Below the pieces are notes generated by a model, which saw only the letters and a program-made list of their open reading frames with translations, had not been told where the DNA came from and made no database searches. Source: Orbilia blumenaviensis (Eukaryota; Ascomycota; Orbiliomycetes; Orbiliales; Orbiliaceae). From it: a DNA stretch of 64,000 bases. Shown here one piece after another: positions 47,521 to 61,225 of the stretch. The stretch spans positions 1,116,001-1,180,000 of the forward strand of contig JAVHNS010000016.1 in the NCBI GenBank assembly GCA_036872755.1. The letters are read 5' to 3'. Within the stretch, counting starts at the first letter, position 1; every line of letters starts with the position of its first letter. Both the position numbers and the translations under genes were made by a program.

Positions 47521-48353
47521 CTAGGAGGCTGCTGCGCAGCACTCAAACCCGACTGCAGCATCTTGATTCTAAATCAAAATTGTATATATATTTTTTGAAA
47601 TAAAAGAAAAATTAAATTATTATAATTTATAACAAAAATTATAATTATACTTAAATAATATAAAATAATCATTAATATAATAAAATAATTAATATAATAT
47701 ATTAATTAAAATAATAACTAATATAATAGTTAATATAATATAATAAGATTTAATAATAATAATAATGGTTTTCAAGAAATTTTACATATGTTACATAATT
47801 ATTTTTGATGTTAAAACTATATTTTTAATTTAATTTTTATTTATATTTAAAAGTTTTATAATGTTATTTTATATATGTCACATAATTATTTTACATATAA
47901 AAACTAAATTAAATTAAAATAAAATTAAATAAAAATTAATTAAAAATATAGTTTTAATATTGAAAGTAGTTATGTAACTATGATTTTACTAAAAGTGACT
48001 TAATTAAAAAAAATAAAATAAATATAAAAATAATAACTAGAGAATTGTTTATTTATAGAAAGTTAGATAAAAGGTTAAAGAAGATTATATTAAAATACTA
48101 AAGTCATAAACTTAAAAATATAAAAATGATAAAAACTTTTATCAAAATCAATTTTTAAATTTTATTAACAACTCTATGTTAAGCCCTTAAAATAATGCTA
48201 AGATTTTAAAAATCCTATATAAATTTGTATGGTAAAAATAAAATAAAAAAATCTCTAAGTTCGTCAAAAATAATATATTTTTTTGTGGAACTGGGTAGGA
48301 TCGCGCCCTCGCGCTGGTTCAACTTTAACCCTCCTGCATAAATGCAGTCGGGC
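47521..48353 (-). mobile_element. Helentron-like element, copy 6 (833 bp)
   Basis: Complete, reverse orientation: CTAGGAGGCTGCTGCGCAGC at 47521, CCCGACTGCAGCATC, a microsatellite-like TAATATAATA stretch at 47680-47740, and the TAATATATTTTTTTG box. The 5' end is the complement of GCCCGACTGCATTTATGCAG at 48353. TTAT (in element orientation) flanks both sides. The left flank is LTR copy B, but the right flank does not continue copy B. Confidence 0.85.
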
Positions 48354-50585
48354 ATAACTAAAACATAAATAATTATAATATTTTATAATAATAATTTAAT
48401 AATAATATATATTAAATATATTATTATCTAAAATAAAAAGATATAACTTTAAAAAATAATAATTAATAATTTTTATAAAAAAAATATTGTGTAATAATAG
48501 TATTATTTATTTTATATATATATTTAATTTTTTTATTTTTATATTTTATTTTTAAATATTTAAATTCAAAAATTTTATAATTAATATTATTATATATATA
48601 TTAATATATATAATATATATTTAGTTTTTAAACTATTAATATTACAATAATACTACTAACAATATAATATTAAAATATAAATAATAATATAATAATAATA
48701 ATAATTAATATATACATATATTAATTAATTAAACTAGTCTATATCTAAATAAATATCAATTTTATTACCATCAATATTTAAAATTCTTAAAAAATTAATA
48801 CATAATACATTTAAAAATAATATAAAAGAATATATTACTTTTCTCTAAATCAAATACTAAATTTATAAAAATCATTTTTTTTTATTTTTAATTTAATTTT
48901 ATAATATTAAATAATAAGATATATAATTATATTAATTTCTAATAATTTAACTTTGTAAAATTTTTAAATATTTTTATTTATATAATAAAAAGTAATGTAG
49001 TTATTAATTTATAATATATTCTTAATTATATTATATTAATAAAATAAATAACAAAATTTATAAATATATTTAAAAACTTTTAATATAATAATTTATATAA
49101 ATAAGTAAAGTTAAAAGCTTATAAAAATTTTTATTTAATATAAAAAATAAAATAAAGTTAATTATTTAAAGTAAATATATAATATATATTTATTTTTTTT
49201 ATATTTTTATATTTATAGTTTAAAATAAAATTTATTAATAATATTAATTTTATAAATTAACTATATTTATTTTTTTTATTGTTAAATTTATTAATATAAT
49301 TTATTAAGATTTTTATTTTTTTTACTTTTGTTTATTATATTGTTTATTATAAATTTTAATATAATAATAAATAAAAAGTATTATATTTTTAAATTTTAAT
49401 TTAAATTTTAATTTTACATTTAATATTATAATATTATTTAAATTAAAAATAATTTAAATATTAAAAATAAAAAAATAAAAAATCTATTTATTAATACAAA
49501 ATAGTAATATATAAATATTTAAAAAATATATATATAAATTATAAAAATAAATATTAAATTTTTTAAAATTTAATATAAATAATATATTACTTTAATAAAT
49601 TATTTAATAAAAAAATAATTTAATCCCAATATTTTTAATTTTTATTTTTATTTAATAAATTAAATATATAATATAAAACAACATAATATTTAAACAATTT
49701 TAATATTTTTTAAAAAAAAAATATAAAAAATTTTATTAATATATATATATATTAATATTATATTTTATTTTAATTTTAATAAATTTTAATAACTATTTTA
49801 ATATATTTATTATCTATATCTTTTACTATTAATAAAATATATTAAAAAAAACTTATTAAAAATAATTTTATATTTTATTATTATAAATAATATTTTTTTT
49901 AATATTATTAATTTTTTTAAATTTAAGTATATTTTATAAATATTTAAATTGAGAATAAAATTTTTATTTATTTAATAATTTAAACTATAATTACTAAATT
50001 TAACAAGTATTATTAAAAAAAAAATAAAATAATTTTTAAAAAATAATCAAAAAGTATTATTTTTATTAAATATATAAATTTTATTTAATTATTATATATT
50101 TTTTATAATTATAATTTATTTTATTATATTAATTTAATAAATAAAAAAAATTCTTATTAAATTTAAAATATTATATAAAAAATATATAAATTATTAATTA
50201 ATAAAATTTATGTAAAAAATTTTATATAAATTTAATTTTGAATAATATGTTTTTATTATTATAATTAATAATACTTCTAACAATAATACTATAATAATCA
50301 TATTAATTAAAATAATTGAAAAAAAAATTTATCTTTATAATTTATAATTTTTAAATATTTATTCAATTTTTTTAACTTTTTATTAACAATTTATAATTTA
50401 ATAAAATAATTTTTTATTTTATATTTTTTATATAGTATATATTATTTAATTAATTATATATATATTTATTATTACATTCAAAGTTGCAATAATAAATAAT
50501 ATTATCAAATAATTAATTATATTTTAAAATACAATTAATCAAATCAATACTTTTAATTATATATTTTAAAAAATTTTAAATAAAA
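48354..50585. other. Saturated AT-rich tract, nothing recognisable
   Basis: Over 2 kb of almost pure A+T with AT-dinucleotide runs. No frame, repeat edge or RNA gene seen. Confidence 0.5.
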
Positions 50586-50951
<366 letters not shown>

Positions 50952-51591
50952 ATATATATATATATTAATATTATATTTATTTGTCTATATTTTATAATTA
51001 ATTAAAAAAATAAATTCGATTTTTAATTTGCGTGATTAATATTAATTTTTAAAAATAATTTATATATAAAAAATACTTATTAATTAACAATAATTAATTT
51101 ATAACTTTTATAATAATTTAAAATGTTTATATATAATAAAATTTAATTATTTAAATATTATTAACAACCATCTATCTTTGTTAAATTTTAAAAAAATAAA
51201 TTAATTTAAATAATTAAATGTATTTAAAGTTTTTTTTATTAATAAGAAATAAAATTAAATAAAATATATTATTATAGTTTTATAATTATTTTATAAGTAT
51301 ATATTAATAATTTTTAATTATAAAAAATTTATAATAATTTTAATATAAATAATTTACAATAAATTTTTTAATTATTTTAATTATATTAATATTATTTTTT
51401 AAAATAAATAATTATTTTAGAAAATTAATATATAAAAAATAATTAATATTACTTATATAAAATTTATAAAATATTATTTTAAAATAATATTTTTTCAAAA
51501 ATTATTATATAACTTTAAATATATTCTTAATCTTTAAACAAAATTAAATTATTATTAATAAAAAAAATAAAAATTATATTACATTACTATA
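50952..51591. other. AT-rich tract, nothing recognisable
   Basis: A/T-rich sequence between the microsatellite and Helentron-like copy 7. No gene or family recognised. Confidence 0.5.
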
Positions 51592-51949
51592 CTAAGAAAC
51601 CACTGCACAACACTCAAACCCAACTACAACATCTAAATCATATCTAAATCCACTAATAATAATAACACATATTCACTCATAACCAAAAAATATTTAAATT
51701 TTAAAAATAAAACCCAATTTATAAACAAAACTCAATTTATAAACAAAAACCCAATCTCAACAAAACCACAAGAGTGCCAAGATTGAAAAAAATACTAAGA
51801 CTTGAAAAACCCCATACAAATTTATATAGGAAAATTTTAAAAAATTTTTCTTCAAGTTTGCTAAAAACAACACATTTTTTAGCAAGTCTAATATAGATCA
51901 CACCTCACACTAATTCAACTCTAATTTTCCTACAATACTGCAGTCAGGC
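51592..51949 (-). mobile_element. Helentron-like element, copy 7 (short form, 358 bp), strongly mutated
   Basis: Same short-form body as copy 4 in reverse orientation. Nearly every G on the plus strand of the left two thirds has become A: the CTAGGAGGCCGCTGCGCAGC end now reads CTAAGAAACCACTGCACAAC. C is kept. The palindrome survives as CCATACAAATTTATATAGG. Confidence 0.85.
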
Positions 51950-52904
51950 ATATAAAAATAAATTTATTATATTTTATAATTTTTATTATAAAAACCAAAA
52001 AAATTTAATATAATTTCAATCATAAAATCTTATTTAAAATTAAGATTAAGATTTTATTAATAAAAAAATAGTATTTTTTTTATTAATTAATAATATTTAA
52101 AACCTTCTAAATATAAAAAATCTTTTTAAAATTATTATTTATATTAACAAAAATATTATAAATATTTTTAATTTTTTAATTACTTAAAAAAAACTTAAAC
52201 CACACTTTCTTAATTTTATTAAAACAATTTATAATATTTTAATAATCTTAATTATATTAATTATTTTAAAAAAAAATTTTAATTTTATTTAAAACATAAT
52301 TTTCATTTAATAAACAAAATTTATTTTTTAATAAATATTTAATATCATAATAATAAAATATTTTTTTTATTATAGTTAAAATAATAAATTTAACAATTTT
52401 AATTAAAAACAATAAAACTATATTAATATTAAATAATAAAATTTAAATAATAATATAAAAATAAATTTTAATTTTATAATAAATAATAATAAAAATAAAA
52501 ATAAATTAAAAAATATTATAATAATTATTTTTAATATATAAATATTATTTTTAATAATAAAATAATAAATGTATAAAAATAACTTTATATAAAATAATCC
52601 TAAATATTTATATTTATTTAAATTTTATTATTTAATAATTTAATTTTTTTATTTTTAGTATTTTTAATATTTTATTTATTATAATTAATATATATATATG
52701 TTAATTAGAAAATTATTTTTTTAAAATTTTTTATATATATTTTTATATAAATTTTCTTTAATATAAAATAAAATTTAGTTTAAAATATATTATTATTTTT
52801 TTAATTAATATAAATATTAATTTTTTAATTTTTTTAATAATTTTAAAATAATTATAAATTTTTTTTTAATTAATAAAATTGATAAAATTTTATATAATAC
52901 TTAT
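51950..52904. other. AT-rich tract, nothing recognisable
   Basis: A/T-rich, no gene. Minor C bias in 51970-52330. Confidence 0.5.
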
Positions 52905-53710
52905 GCCCGACTGCATTTATGCAGGAGGGTTAAAGTTGAACCAGCGCGCGAGGGCGCGATCCATACCAGATCTGACAAAAAATGTGTTGCTTTTGGCTAA
53001 CTTAGAAAAAAAAAATTTTGATTTTTACCATATAAATTTATATAAAATTTTGCAAATCTTAGCACTTTTTCCAATCTTAGTACTATTTTTCAAGTCTTAA
53101 TAAAAATTGCTAAGAAATTTTAAAAATTAACTTTAATAAAAATTTTCACCATTTTTGTTTTTTTAATTTTCCATCTCTAATATTTTAATATAACTTTTTT
53201 TAAATAATTATCTAGCTTTTCATAAGCCGCCATCTATCTATTTTCATTTTTTCTATTTTTTCTTTTTTTTTTAATTTTGTTATTTTTAGTAAAAACTAAA
53301 TTATATGATTATTTTTGATATTAAAATTATTTTTCTTTGATTTTTATTTAATTTAATTTAATTTTTACATGTAAAATAGTTATGTAATATATATTAAAAT
53401 AATATCATAAAATTTTTAAAATTAAATAAAAATTAAATAAAAATTGAATAAAAATTAAACAAAAATAGTTTTAACATTGAAAATTGTCACATGATTACAT
53501 ATAAAAGTCATATTAAAATTATATTAATTATTATATTAATTATTATATTAGTTATTATATTACTTTTTATATTAATTATTATATTAGTTATTATATTAAA
53601 TATTATATTAATTTTTATAATAGTTATGATATTAAATATTATATTAATTATTATTGATTTATAATCAAGATGCGGCAGTCGGGTTTGAGTGCTGCGCAGC
53701 AGCCTCCTAG
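52905..53710 (+). mobile_element. Helentron-like element, copy 8 (806 bp)
   Basis: Complete: GCCCGACTGCATTTATGCAG, TTGAACCAGCGCGCGAGGGC, the TGTGTTGCTTTTGGC box and a decayed palindrome. A 12-bp ATTATATTARTT array lies at 53515-53650, then CGGCAGTCGGG, TGCTGCGCAGCA and CTAG. TTAT flanks both sides. The open frame at 52879-53100 lies in the head and is not a gene. Confidence 0.85.
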
Positions 53711-55576
53711 TTATCTTAAAATATTTTATATTTATAATAAAATTTTTTATTTTTTTAAATTAAAATATTTTATTTATATAAATATTTATAAATTATTATT
53801 AAATTAAAATTATTTTTATAATATATTTTTTATTAATTAATTATTTTTATATAAGTATTATAAGCTTTTTATAATATTTATTAATAAAAATAATAATAAA
53901 TAAATATTAATATTTTACTTATATATTAATTTGTTTTTATTTTATATAATTATTTTTAAAATAAATTTTTTTTTAAATATAATATTTTTAATTATAAAAA
54001 ATTAAAATTTAAATTTTAGAAATAAAATTTATTATTAAATATATTTAATATTATAAATATATTTATAAATACTATTAATTAATTTAAAAAATAATAATTA
54101 ATATTTCAAATAATATAAATATTTTATAAATTTATATTAAATAATTCCTAAAAATATTTTTTATTTAATATAATTAATAAAAAAAATTTTATTTATAATT
54201 TATAATATTATATATATTATATATTTTAAAATATAATATTTTTAACAAATCTTTATTATAATATTTTATATTTTTATAATAATTATAAATAAAAATATTT
54301 AAAATTATTATTTTAAACATTACTTTTAACAAAATAATAAACATATTAATATATATTTATATTAATATTTTTTTAATAAAATATTTTAAAATATTATAAT
54401 ATTTATAAACTAAATATTAAATATAATATTAAATTATAAACTAATTTTTTAAATTTATTTAATTATTATACTAAATAAAATTAATTATAATTAATATTTA
54501 ATTTATATTAAAAAATAATTTTATATATATTAAAAAAAATATTTAAAATAAATCTAACTAAATTAATATATATATAATAAAAATTTATTATTTATAATAT
54601 TAATAAAAAATATATATAAAATAATTATTAAAAATTTATAATTAGAATTTAAAATAAAATAAAAATAATTTATAATATTAGTAATTTTTTAAATAAAATA
54701 ATAAATATATTAACATATATATATATTAACAATTCTTTTAATAAAATATTTTAAAACATTATAATAGCCTTTTAAACAATATAATATTATTATAATAAGT
54801 AAATACTTATTAATAATAATATATTTTTTTTTAATTATAGTATAATAACAATAAAATATTATTAAACAATTTTAAAATCTTATTATAATTATTATAATAA
54901 ATATTATAATACATTAATACTAATATATTATTATCCAAAACTAAATTATAATATATAAGGTATAATTATTTACTATATTATTCCATTTTATGTCGAATAC
55001 TAATGAAAATAAATAAAAAACATTTAAAATTAATTATTGTTAATAAAAATAATTAACAATATAATAAAAAAAATACCAACAAAAATATTCAAATAAATTC
55101 TAAATTATATAAATAAAAATATATTATTAAATTTATTAATTTAAATTAAAAAAAATTTTTTTTTTTCAAAGAAAAATTAAATAACAATTATATTTCATTT
55201 ATTATTAAATATATTAAAAAATGTAAAATTATTTATAAATAATTTAAAAAGGGTTTAATTTTTAAAGTAATTTAAAGCAATTAAATTATTACTATTATAA
55301 AAATATAAATATTTATTATATTTTAAAATGAGATTACTTTTAATTCAAAATTATAAAATTATAAAAAAATTATAAATTATATTAAATAAAATTATTATTC
55401 CAATATAAAATTTTTATATCAAAATAAATATTTAAAATAAAAATCTAAAATAATTTAATTTGATATTGATTTAAATATATGTTTTTTTATAATTAAATTA
55501 ATAATTTTTAAATTATTCTTAACATTGGTTATTTTTAAAAATTAAAAATTATATTAATTAAATATTAAAATTATAT
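53711..55576. other. Saturated AT-rich tract, nothing recognisable
   Basis: Almost pure A+T. One slightly richer spot (TATTCCATTTTATGTCGAATAC at ~54980). No gene. Confidence 0.5.
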
Positions 55577-57249
55577 ACCCGACTGCAGTATTGCAGAAGG
55601 GTTAAAGTTGAACCAGCGCAAGGCATGATCTATATGAGATTTGCTAAAAAATGTGTTGTTTTTGGCGAACTTAGAAAATTATTTTGCCCGACTGCATTTA
55701 TGCAGGAGGGTTAAAGATGAACCAGCGCGCGAGGCGTTGTCCATGCTAGGGGGTCCCGAAAAAATGTGTTGTTTTTAGCTGACTTAGAGATTTTTATTTT
55801 TTTTATTTTTGCCATACAAATTTGTATGGCATTTTGAAAATCTTGGCATTACTTTCAAGTCTTGGCAAAAAATTGTCAAAAAATTTTAAAAATTTTTGAA
55901 AATTACCTCTGACAAAAGTCTTCACCGTTTTTGTATTTTTAAGTCTATGACTCTAGAATTTTAATATACTCTTTTTTACCTATTTATCTAACTTCCTATA
56001 AGCGGACAGGTCTCTAGCTACTATTTTTATATTTCTTTTATTTTTTTTAATTAAGTCACTTTTAGCGAAAATGTCATCACGTGACTATTTTCGATGTCAA
56101 AACTATTTTTATTTAATTTTTATTTAATTTTATTTTAATTTAATTTAGTTTTTGCATGCAAAATCGTCACGTGACACAGAATAAAAATGACGTCACAAAA
56201 TTTTTAAAATTAAATTAAATGAAATAAAATTAAATAAAAAATAGTTTTAACGTCGAAAATGGTCACGTGATCACACACACAAAAGTTATATTAAAATTAT
56301 ATTAATTATAATATTAGTTATTATATTATTTATTATATTAAGTATTATATTATTTATAATACTAATTATTATATTCATTATAATAATACTAATTATTATA
56401 TTAGTTATTATATTAATGATTATATTGATTATTATTCATTTAAAATCAAAATGCTGCAGTCGGATTTGAGTGCTGCGCAGCAGCCTCCTAGTTTTAATTT
56501 TTATTATATAAATTTTTATGGGATTTTTTAAACCTTAGTATTATTTTCAAATTTTAATAAAAGTTATTAAAAAATTAAAAAAATTAACTTTGATAAAAGT
56601 CTTTCCCATTTTTGTTTCTGTAAGTCTACATTTCTAAAATTGTAATATAATTTTTTTTTAATTTTTTATTTAGAATTAATTACATACACAAATTTATAAT
56701 TACTTTTTTAATATTTTTTTTGTCTTTTTTTATTAAATCACTTTTAGCTAAAATTATAAATATAAAATAAATTTTTTATTTAAATTTTAAATATAATTTT
56801 AATTTAATTTAGTTTTTGCATACAAAATGGTCACGTAACACATAGAAAATCTGACTTTAAAATTCAAAATTATTTTCAATATATTTTAATTATTGTAATT
56901 AAAATTTTTTATTTTTGCATGCAAAATGGTCATGTGAGACATACAAAATCTCACTTACAAATTCAAAATTTATTTTCAAATTTATTTTGATTATTTTAAT
57001 TATTTTAATTTAATTTTAGTGGTGGTATGCAAAATAGTCACGTGATAAACACCAAAACTATTTATTTTTATTTTTATTTTTATTTTATTTCTATATTTAT
57101 TTTTAATCATTTAATTTAATTTAATTTAATTTAATTTAATTTAATTTATATTAATTTAATCTAATTTAATTCAATTTCAATTAATTTGATTTCTTTTAAT
57201 TTAATTAAATTCATTTTGTTAATTATATATATTTTTATATATATACAAA
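55577..57249 (+). mobile_element. Helentron-like element, copy 9, split by copy 10 and lacking its 3' end
   Basis: Head at 55577-55685 (ACCCGACTGCAGTATTGCAG, GTTGAACCAGCGCAAGG, TGTGTTGTTTTTGGCG). The body resumes at 56492 exactly where the head stopped. The body holds three successive units of a GCATGC...GTCACGTGA module at about 56819, 56915 and 57026. A (TTTAA)n run lies at about 57110-57150. No 3' hairpin end is present before copy 11 begins at 57250. Confidence 0.75.
55686..56491 (+). mobile_element. Helentron-like element, copy 10 (806 bp), best preserved, nested in copy 9
   Basis: Complete: GCCCGACTGCATTTATGCAG, AACCAGCGCGCGAGGCG, TGTGTTGTTTTTAGC, an intact CCATACAAATTTGTATGG at 55812-55829, and CACGTG at 56078, 56168 and 56264. 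A TTATATTA microsatellite lies at 56290-56425, then CTGCAGTCGG, TGCTGCGCAGCA and CTAG. It has the highest GC of the long form, so probably the youngest. TTTT lies on both flanks. Confidence 0.9.
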
Positions 57250-57730
57250 CTAGGAGGCTGCTGCGCAGCACTCAAACCCGACTGCAGCATCTTGATTTTA
57301 AATCAATAATATATAATAATTAATATAATAATTAATATAATAACTAATATAATAATTAATATAATTTTCAAAAATAACTTCGATGTAACTTTTTTTGTAT
57401 ATAACCATTTTCGATGTTAAAACTATTTTTTATTTATTTTTTATTTTTTTTTTATTTAATTTTTATTTAATTTAATTTAATTTTAAAACTTTTGTAACAT
57501 CATTTTGAAAATGTGTCACGTGACCATTTTCCATACAAAAACTAAATACAATTAAAATAAAAAAATTAAAAAAAAAAATAAAAAATATAGTTTTAACATC
57601 GAAAATAATCACGTAACCTTGATTTCACTAAAAGTGACTTAATTAAAAAAAATATAAAAAATATAAAAATAATAATTATAAACCTGTTCACTTAATCAAA
57701 GTTAAATAATAGATTAAAGAAGATCATATT
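57250..57730 (-). mobile_element. Helentron-like element, copy 11, 3' half only
   Basis: CTAGGAGGCTGCTGCGCAGC at 57250, CCCGACTGCAGCATC, the microsatellite, CACGTG at 57517, and a body matching copy 6. It stops at GATTAAAGAAGATCATATT, where LTR copy E starts. The 5' half should lie beyond the window on the far side of copy E. Confidence 0.8.
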
Positions 57731-60700
57731 TGTAATGATATAAGCTCAGTGCTATACGTATATATGTGTACTGGTATGTATGTAGATCTGTGTCTATATG
57801 GTTGATGATTGATTGTGTAGATAGTAATACATTGTATTTATAAAACAGTATGGACAAACCCAGTTATGAGCCTGTTATGTATATCTTTTATATTTTAACT
57901 TATTATAGTGGTTATAGGTGGTGTAATATTTTGTATAATTTATGAAATGTATAAATTAATTAATTTTATAATATAGATTTAAATCATACTAATAAAATTG
58001 AATAACTAATCTTTATTATTATAAAATATAATATTAATTTATATCTTTATAATTTTATAACTTTTTCAAAAAAATATAAGAAAATTTATAAATAATAAAA
58101 AACTTTATTAGATTTATTAAACTTTTAAGTTTTAATTTTAATAATTTCATACTTATACACATATATTACAAACTATAAAATATTAGATTATATATAAAAA
58201 AAATATTTTAAAATTTTAATAATTAATATAATTATAATGTTATTAACACAAATTATATATTTATATATATAGATTTTATATATTATAATTAATATTAATT
58301 ATTTATATATTATAAAAATTATATATATAAATTATTATATAAATTATTATATAATTTTATATAATTTATAAATATTAATAATTAAAATTATACAATTTTA
58401 TAATTTTTATAATTTCTGTGATATAAATTTTGTAAATATTATTTATAATTTTAAATTATATAATTTTATAATTAATATAATATATTTTAAATTTTTATAA
58501 TATATATAAAAATAAATATTTGATTAATAATTTTTATTTTTATATTTACAAAATCTTTTTTTTTTTTTATTATTTTATATGAATATAAATTTTCTATATT
58601 TGTAATTTTAATTTTTATTAAAATAATTTTTATTTTTATTTTTTATATTATTTAATTATTATAATTATTATTATTGATAGGTGTAGATATAATAATAATA
58701 GTGTTAATAATGTAGAAGGTGCTAGTAATGTTTTTAAAATCACAAGTATTTTATATATTAATAATATTATAAATAGTATTAATAATGATAATATAATTAT
58801 TAATATTGATATTTCTATAATTTTAATAATAATTAATAATTTAGATAAATTAATATATTTTAATATAATTATTAATAATCTTAATTATTATAAAATTTAA
58901 GAAATATATTTATTATATAAAAATAAATATAAAATATATTTAAAATAAATTATTATTTTTTATATTATAATTTTATAAATATAATTAATTAAATTTTATA
59001 AAATCACAATATTAAAAATTTTGTAATAAATAAAAATCTTAAATATAATTATATAATTTATAATTTTTTTAATTTATTATTATATATAATAATATATAAT
59101 ATTATTAAATGATTATTTTATAAATTTATAATTATATAATTAATATATTAACTAATATATAATATAATATAATATTTAATAATCTTTTTTTTAATAACAA
59201 TTATATTATAATTAAAATTTTATAAAAATTTATTAATATTATAAATACAATAATATTTTAAGTTTTTTATTTATTTATATATTTAAATATAATAATTTTA
59301 AATATTAATTTAATATCTACTTTTGTAATATCTACTTTTATCATTTTATTTATAATTAAATTTTTTTTTAATTTTTATTATTATATTTATTATAATTATA
59401 ATTATTTTAATTATTTTAATTATTTTTATTATTAATTAATAAATTATTAATATACTTAATATAATATAAATTTTATTAAATATAATAAATAAAAAATTAA
59501 TTTTACAAAATTTGTAAAATAATATTATTTACATTTATATAAAAATCAATATATAAATTATTTTATAATTTTATAAATAAATTATTGTTAATTATAATAT
59601 ATAAATTATCAAATTTTTATATTATATTTAAAATAATTTTAAATTTTATTTAATTTTTATAAAAATTTATTTTTTATTTCATTTTTATTAATTTTATTTA
59701 TTTTAAAATTTAAAAATTTTAATTTTTTTAATTTTATATATACAAAAATAAAATTTATTTTTATTTTTTTAATTTTAAAATAGTTTTATATTACTCAATA
59801 AATAATTATATATTTATAAATATAAAAACTTTATTATAGTATTAATTATAAAATTTTTAAATTTTAAATATATAAATTTAAAAATACATTTCTTAAATTT
59901 ATTATATATTTAAAAATATTAAATATTATAATATTTAAATTGCTATTAATTTTCATTTATAATATTTATAATTATAATTAAAATACTATTTATATATAAT
60001 ATTATAAAAAATAAAAATATAAATATATTAAATATAAACTATATAAATATAAATTTTAATAATTTTTATAATTATATATTTTTATAATTTATAAAATTTA
60101 AGATAATTATTTTAACTTTAATAAAAAATTTTATAATAAATTTTTATAATTTGGTTAATTATAAAATAATATTATTTACTAAATAATATATATATTTTAA
60201 AATAAATTTATAAATTATTAATTCTAAATTATAAATTTATATTTAATTTATATTATTATATTTTTTAAATATTAATAATAATTATTTTTTTTTATTATTA
60301 TTCTAATTATAATATAAAACATATTTATAAATTATATTTAAATATTAATATATTTATATTATAATTTTTTAATATTTTTTAATAAATATATAAAAATATT
60401 ATTTTAATTCAATTATAATATAAATTAAATTAATTTTATTATTTTAAATAATATATATAAGAGATTCTAATATATTTTAATAAAATTATATATATATTTT
60501 TTTTAATAATGATTATTTATTATTTTTTAATAATTATATATTTAAATTTATAAAACTTAATTTTATTTTTTAATTAAATATATTAAATTAATTAAGTATA
60601 TTTTTATAATATTTTTTTTAGGTAATTTATATAATTTTATTAATACAATTACATATAATTTATAATTTTAAAAATTATTTAATTTTATTTATATTTTTAA

Positions 60701-60949
60701 TTTTATATTATAATATAAAATTTTTTTTTATTTTACATATTATAAAAAAAATGTTTATAATTATAAAAAAATTATTAATATAAATAATAATTATTATATT
60801 ATTTATAATATAAAAACATTTATTTACTAAATTTATTTTTATTTTAAATAAAAAATTTTAATTTAAAAAAATATTATATAAATTATTATTTTATAAATAT
60901 AAAATTTAATTTAATTTATATAAAAATTTAAATAGTAAAAATATTTTCA

Positions 60950-61225
60950 CTAGACGGCTGCTCCGCAGCACACAAACCCGACTGACTGCCCATCATCCAC
61001 ATCTATGTTGCGTGTTGTGTGTTGTGTTGATTTCGCTTTTACAGTATTGGGTGGAGCGCCGAGCGCGCCAAGACTTGAAAATCCCCATACAAATTTGTAT
61101 GGGCGACACTTGTTGAAAATTTTTAAGTATGCCAAAAACAACACATTTCTTGGATTGACTTTATAGGAAAACTCCATAACCCTCGCACTCGGGAGTTCAA
61201 TTTCAACCCTCCTTGTCAGTCGGGT
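60950..61225 (-). mobile_element. 276-bp Helentron-like mini-element, variant family
   Basis: Read on the minus strand it starts ACCCGACTGAC, has AGGAGGGTTGAAATTGAAC, AAATGTGTTGTTTTTGGC and an intact CCATACAAATTTGTATGG (61085-61102). It ends GTCAGTCGGG, TGTGCTGCGGAGCAGC and CTAG. The middle (GTGTTGTGTGTTGTG on the plus strand) is unlike the other copies. GC content is near normal, so it is young. The 75-aa frame across it is not conserved in the family. Confidence 0.85.
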
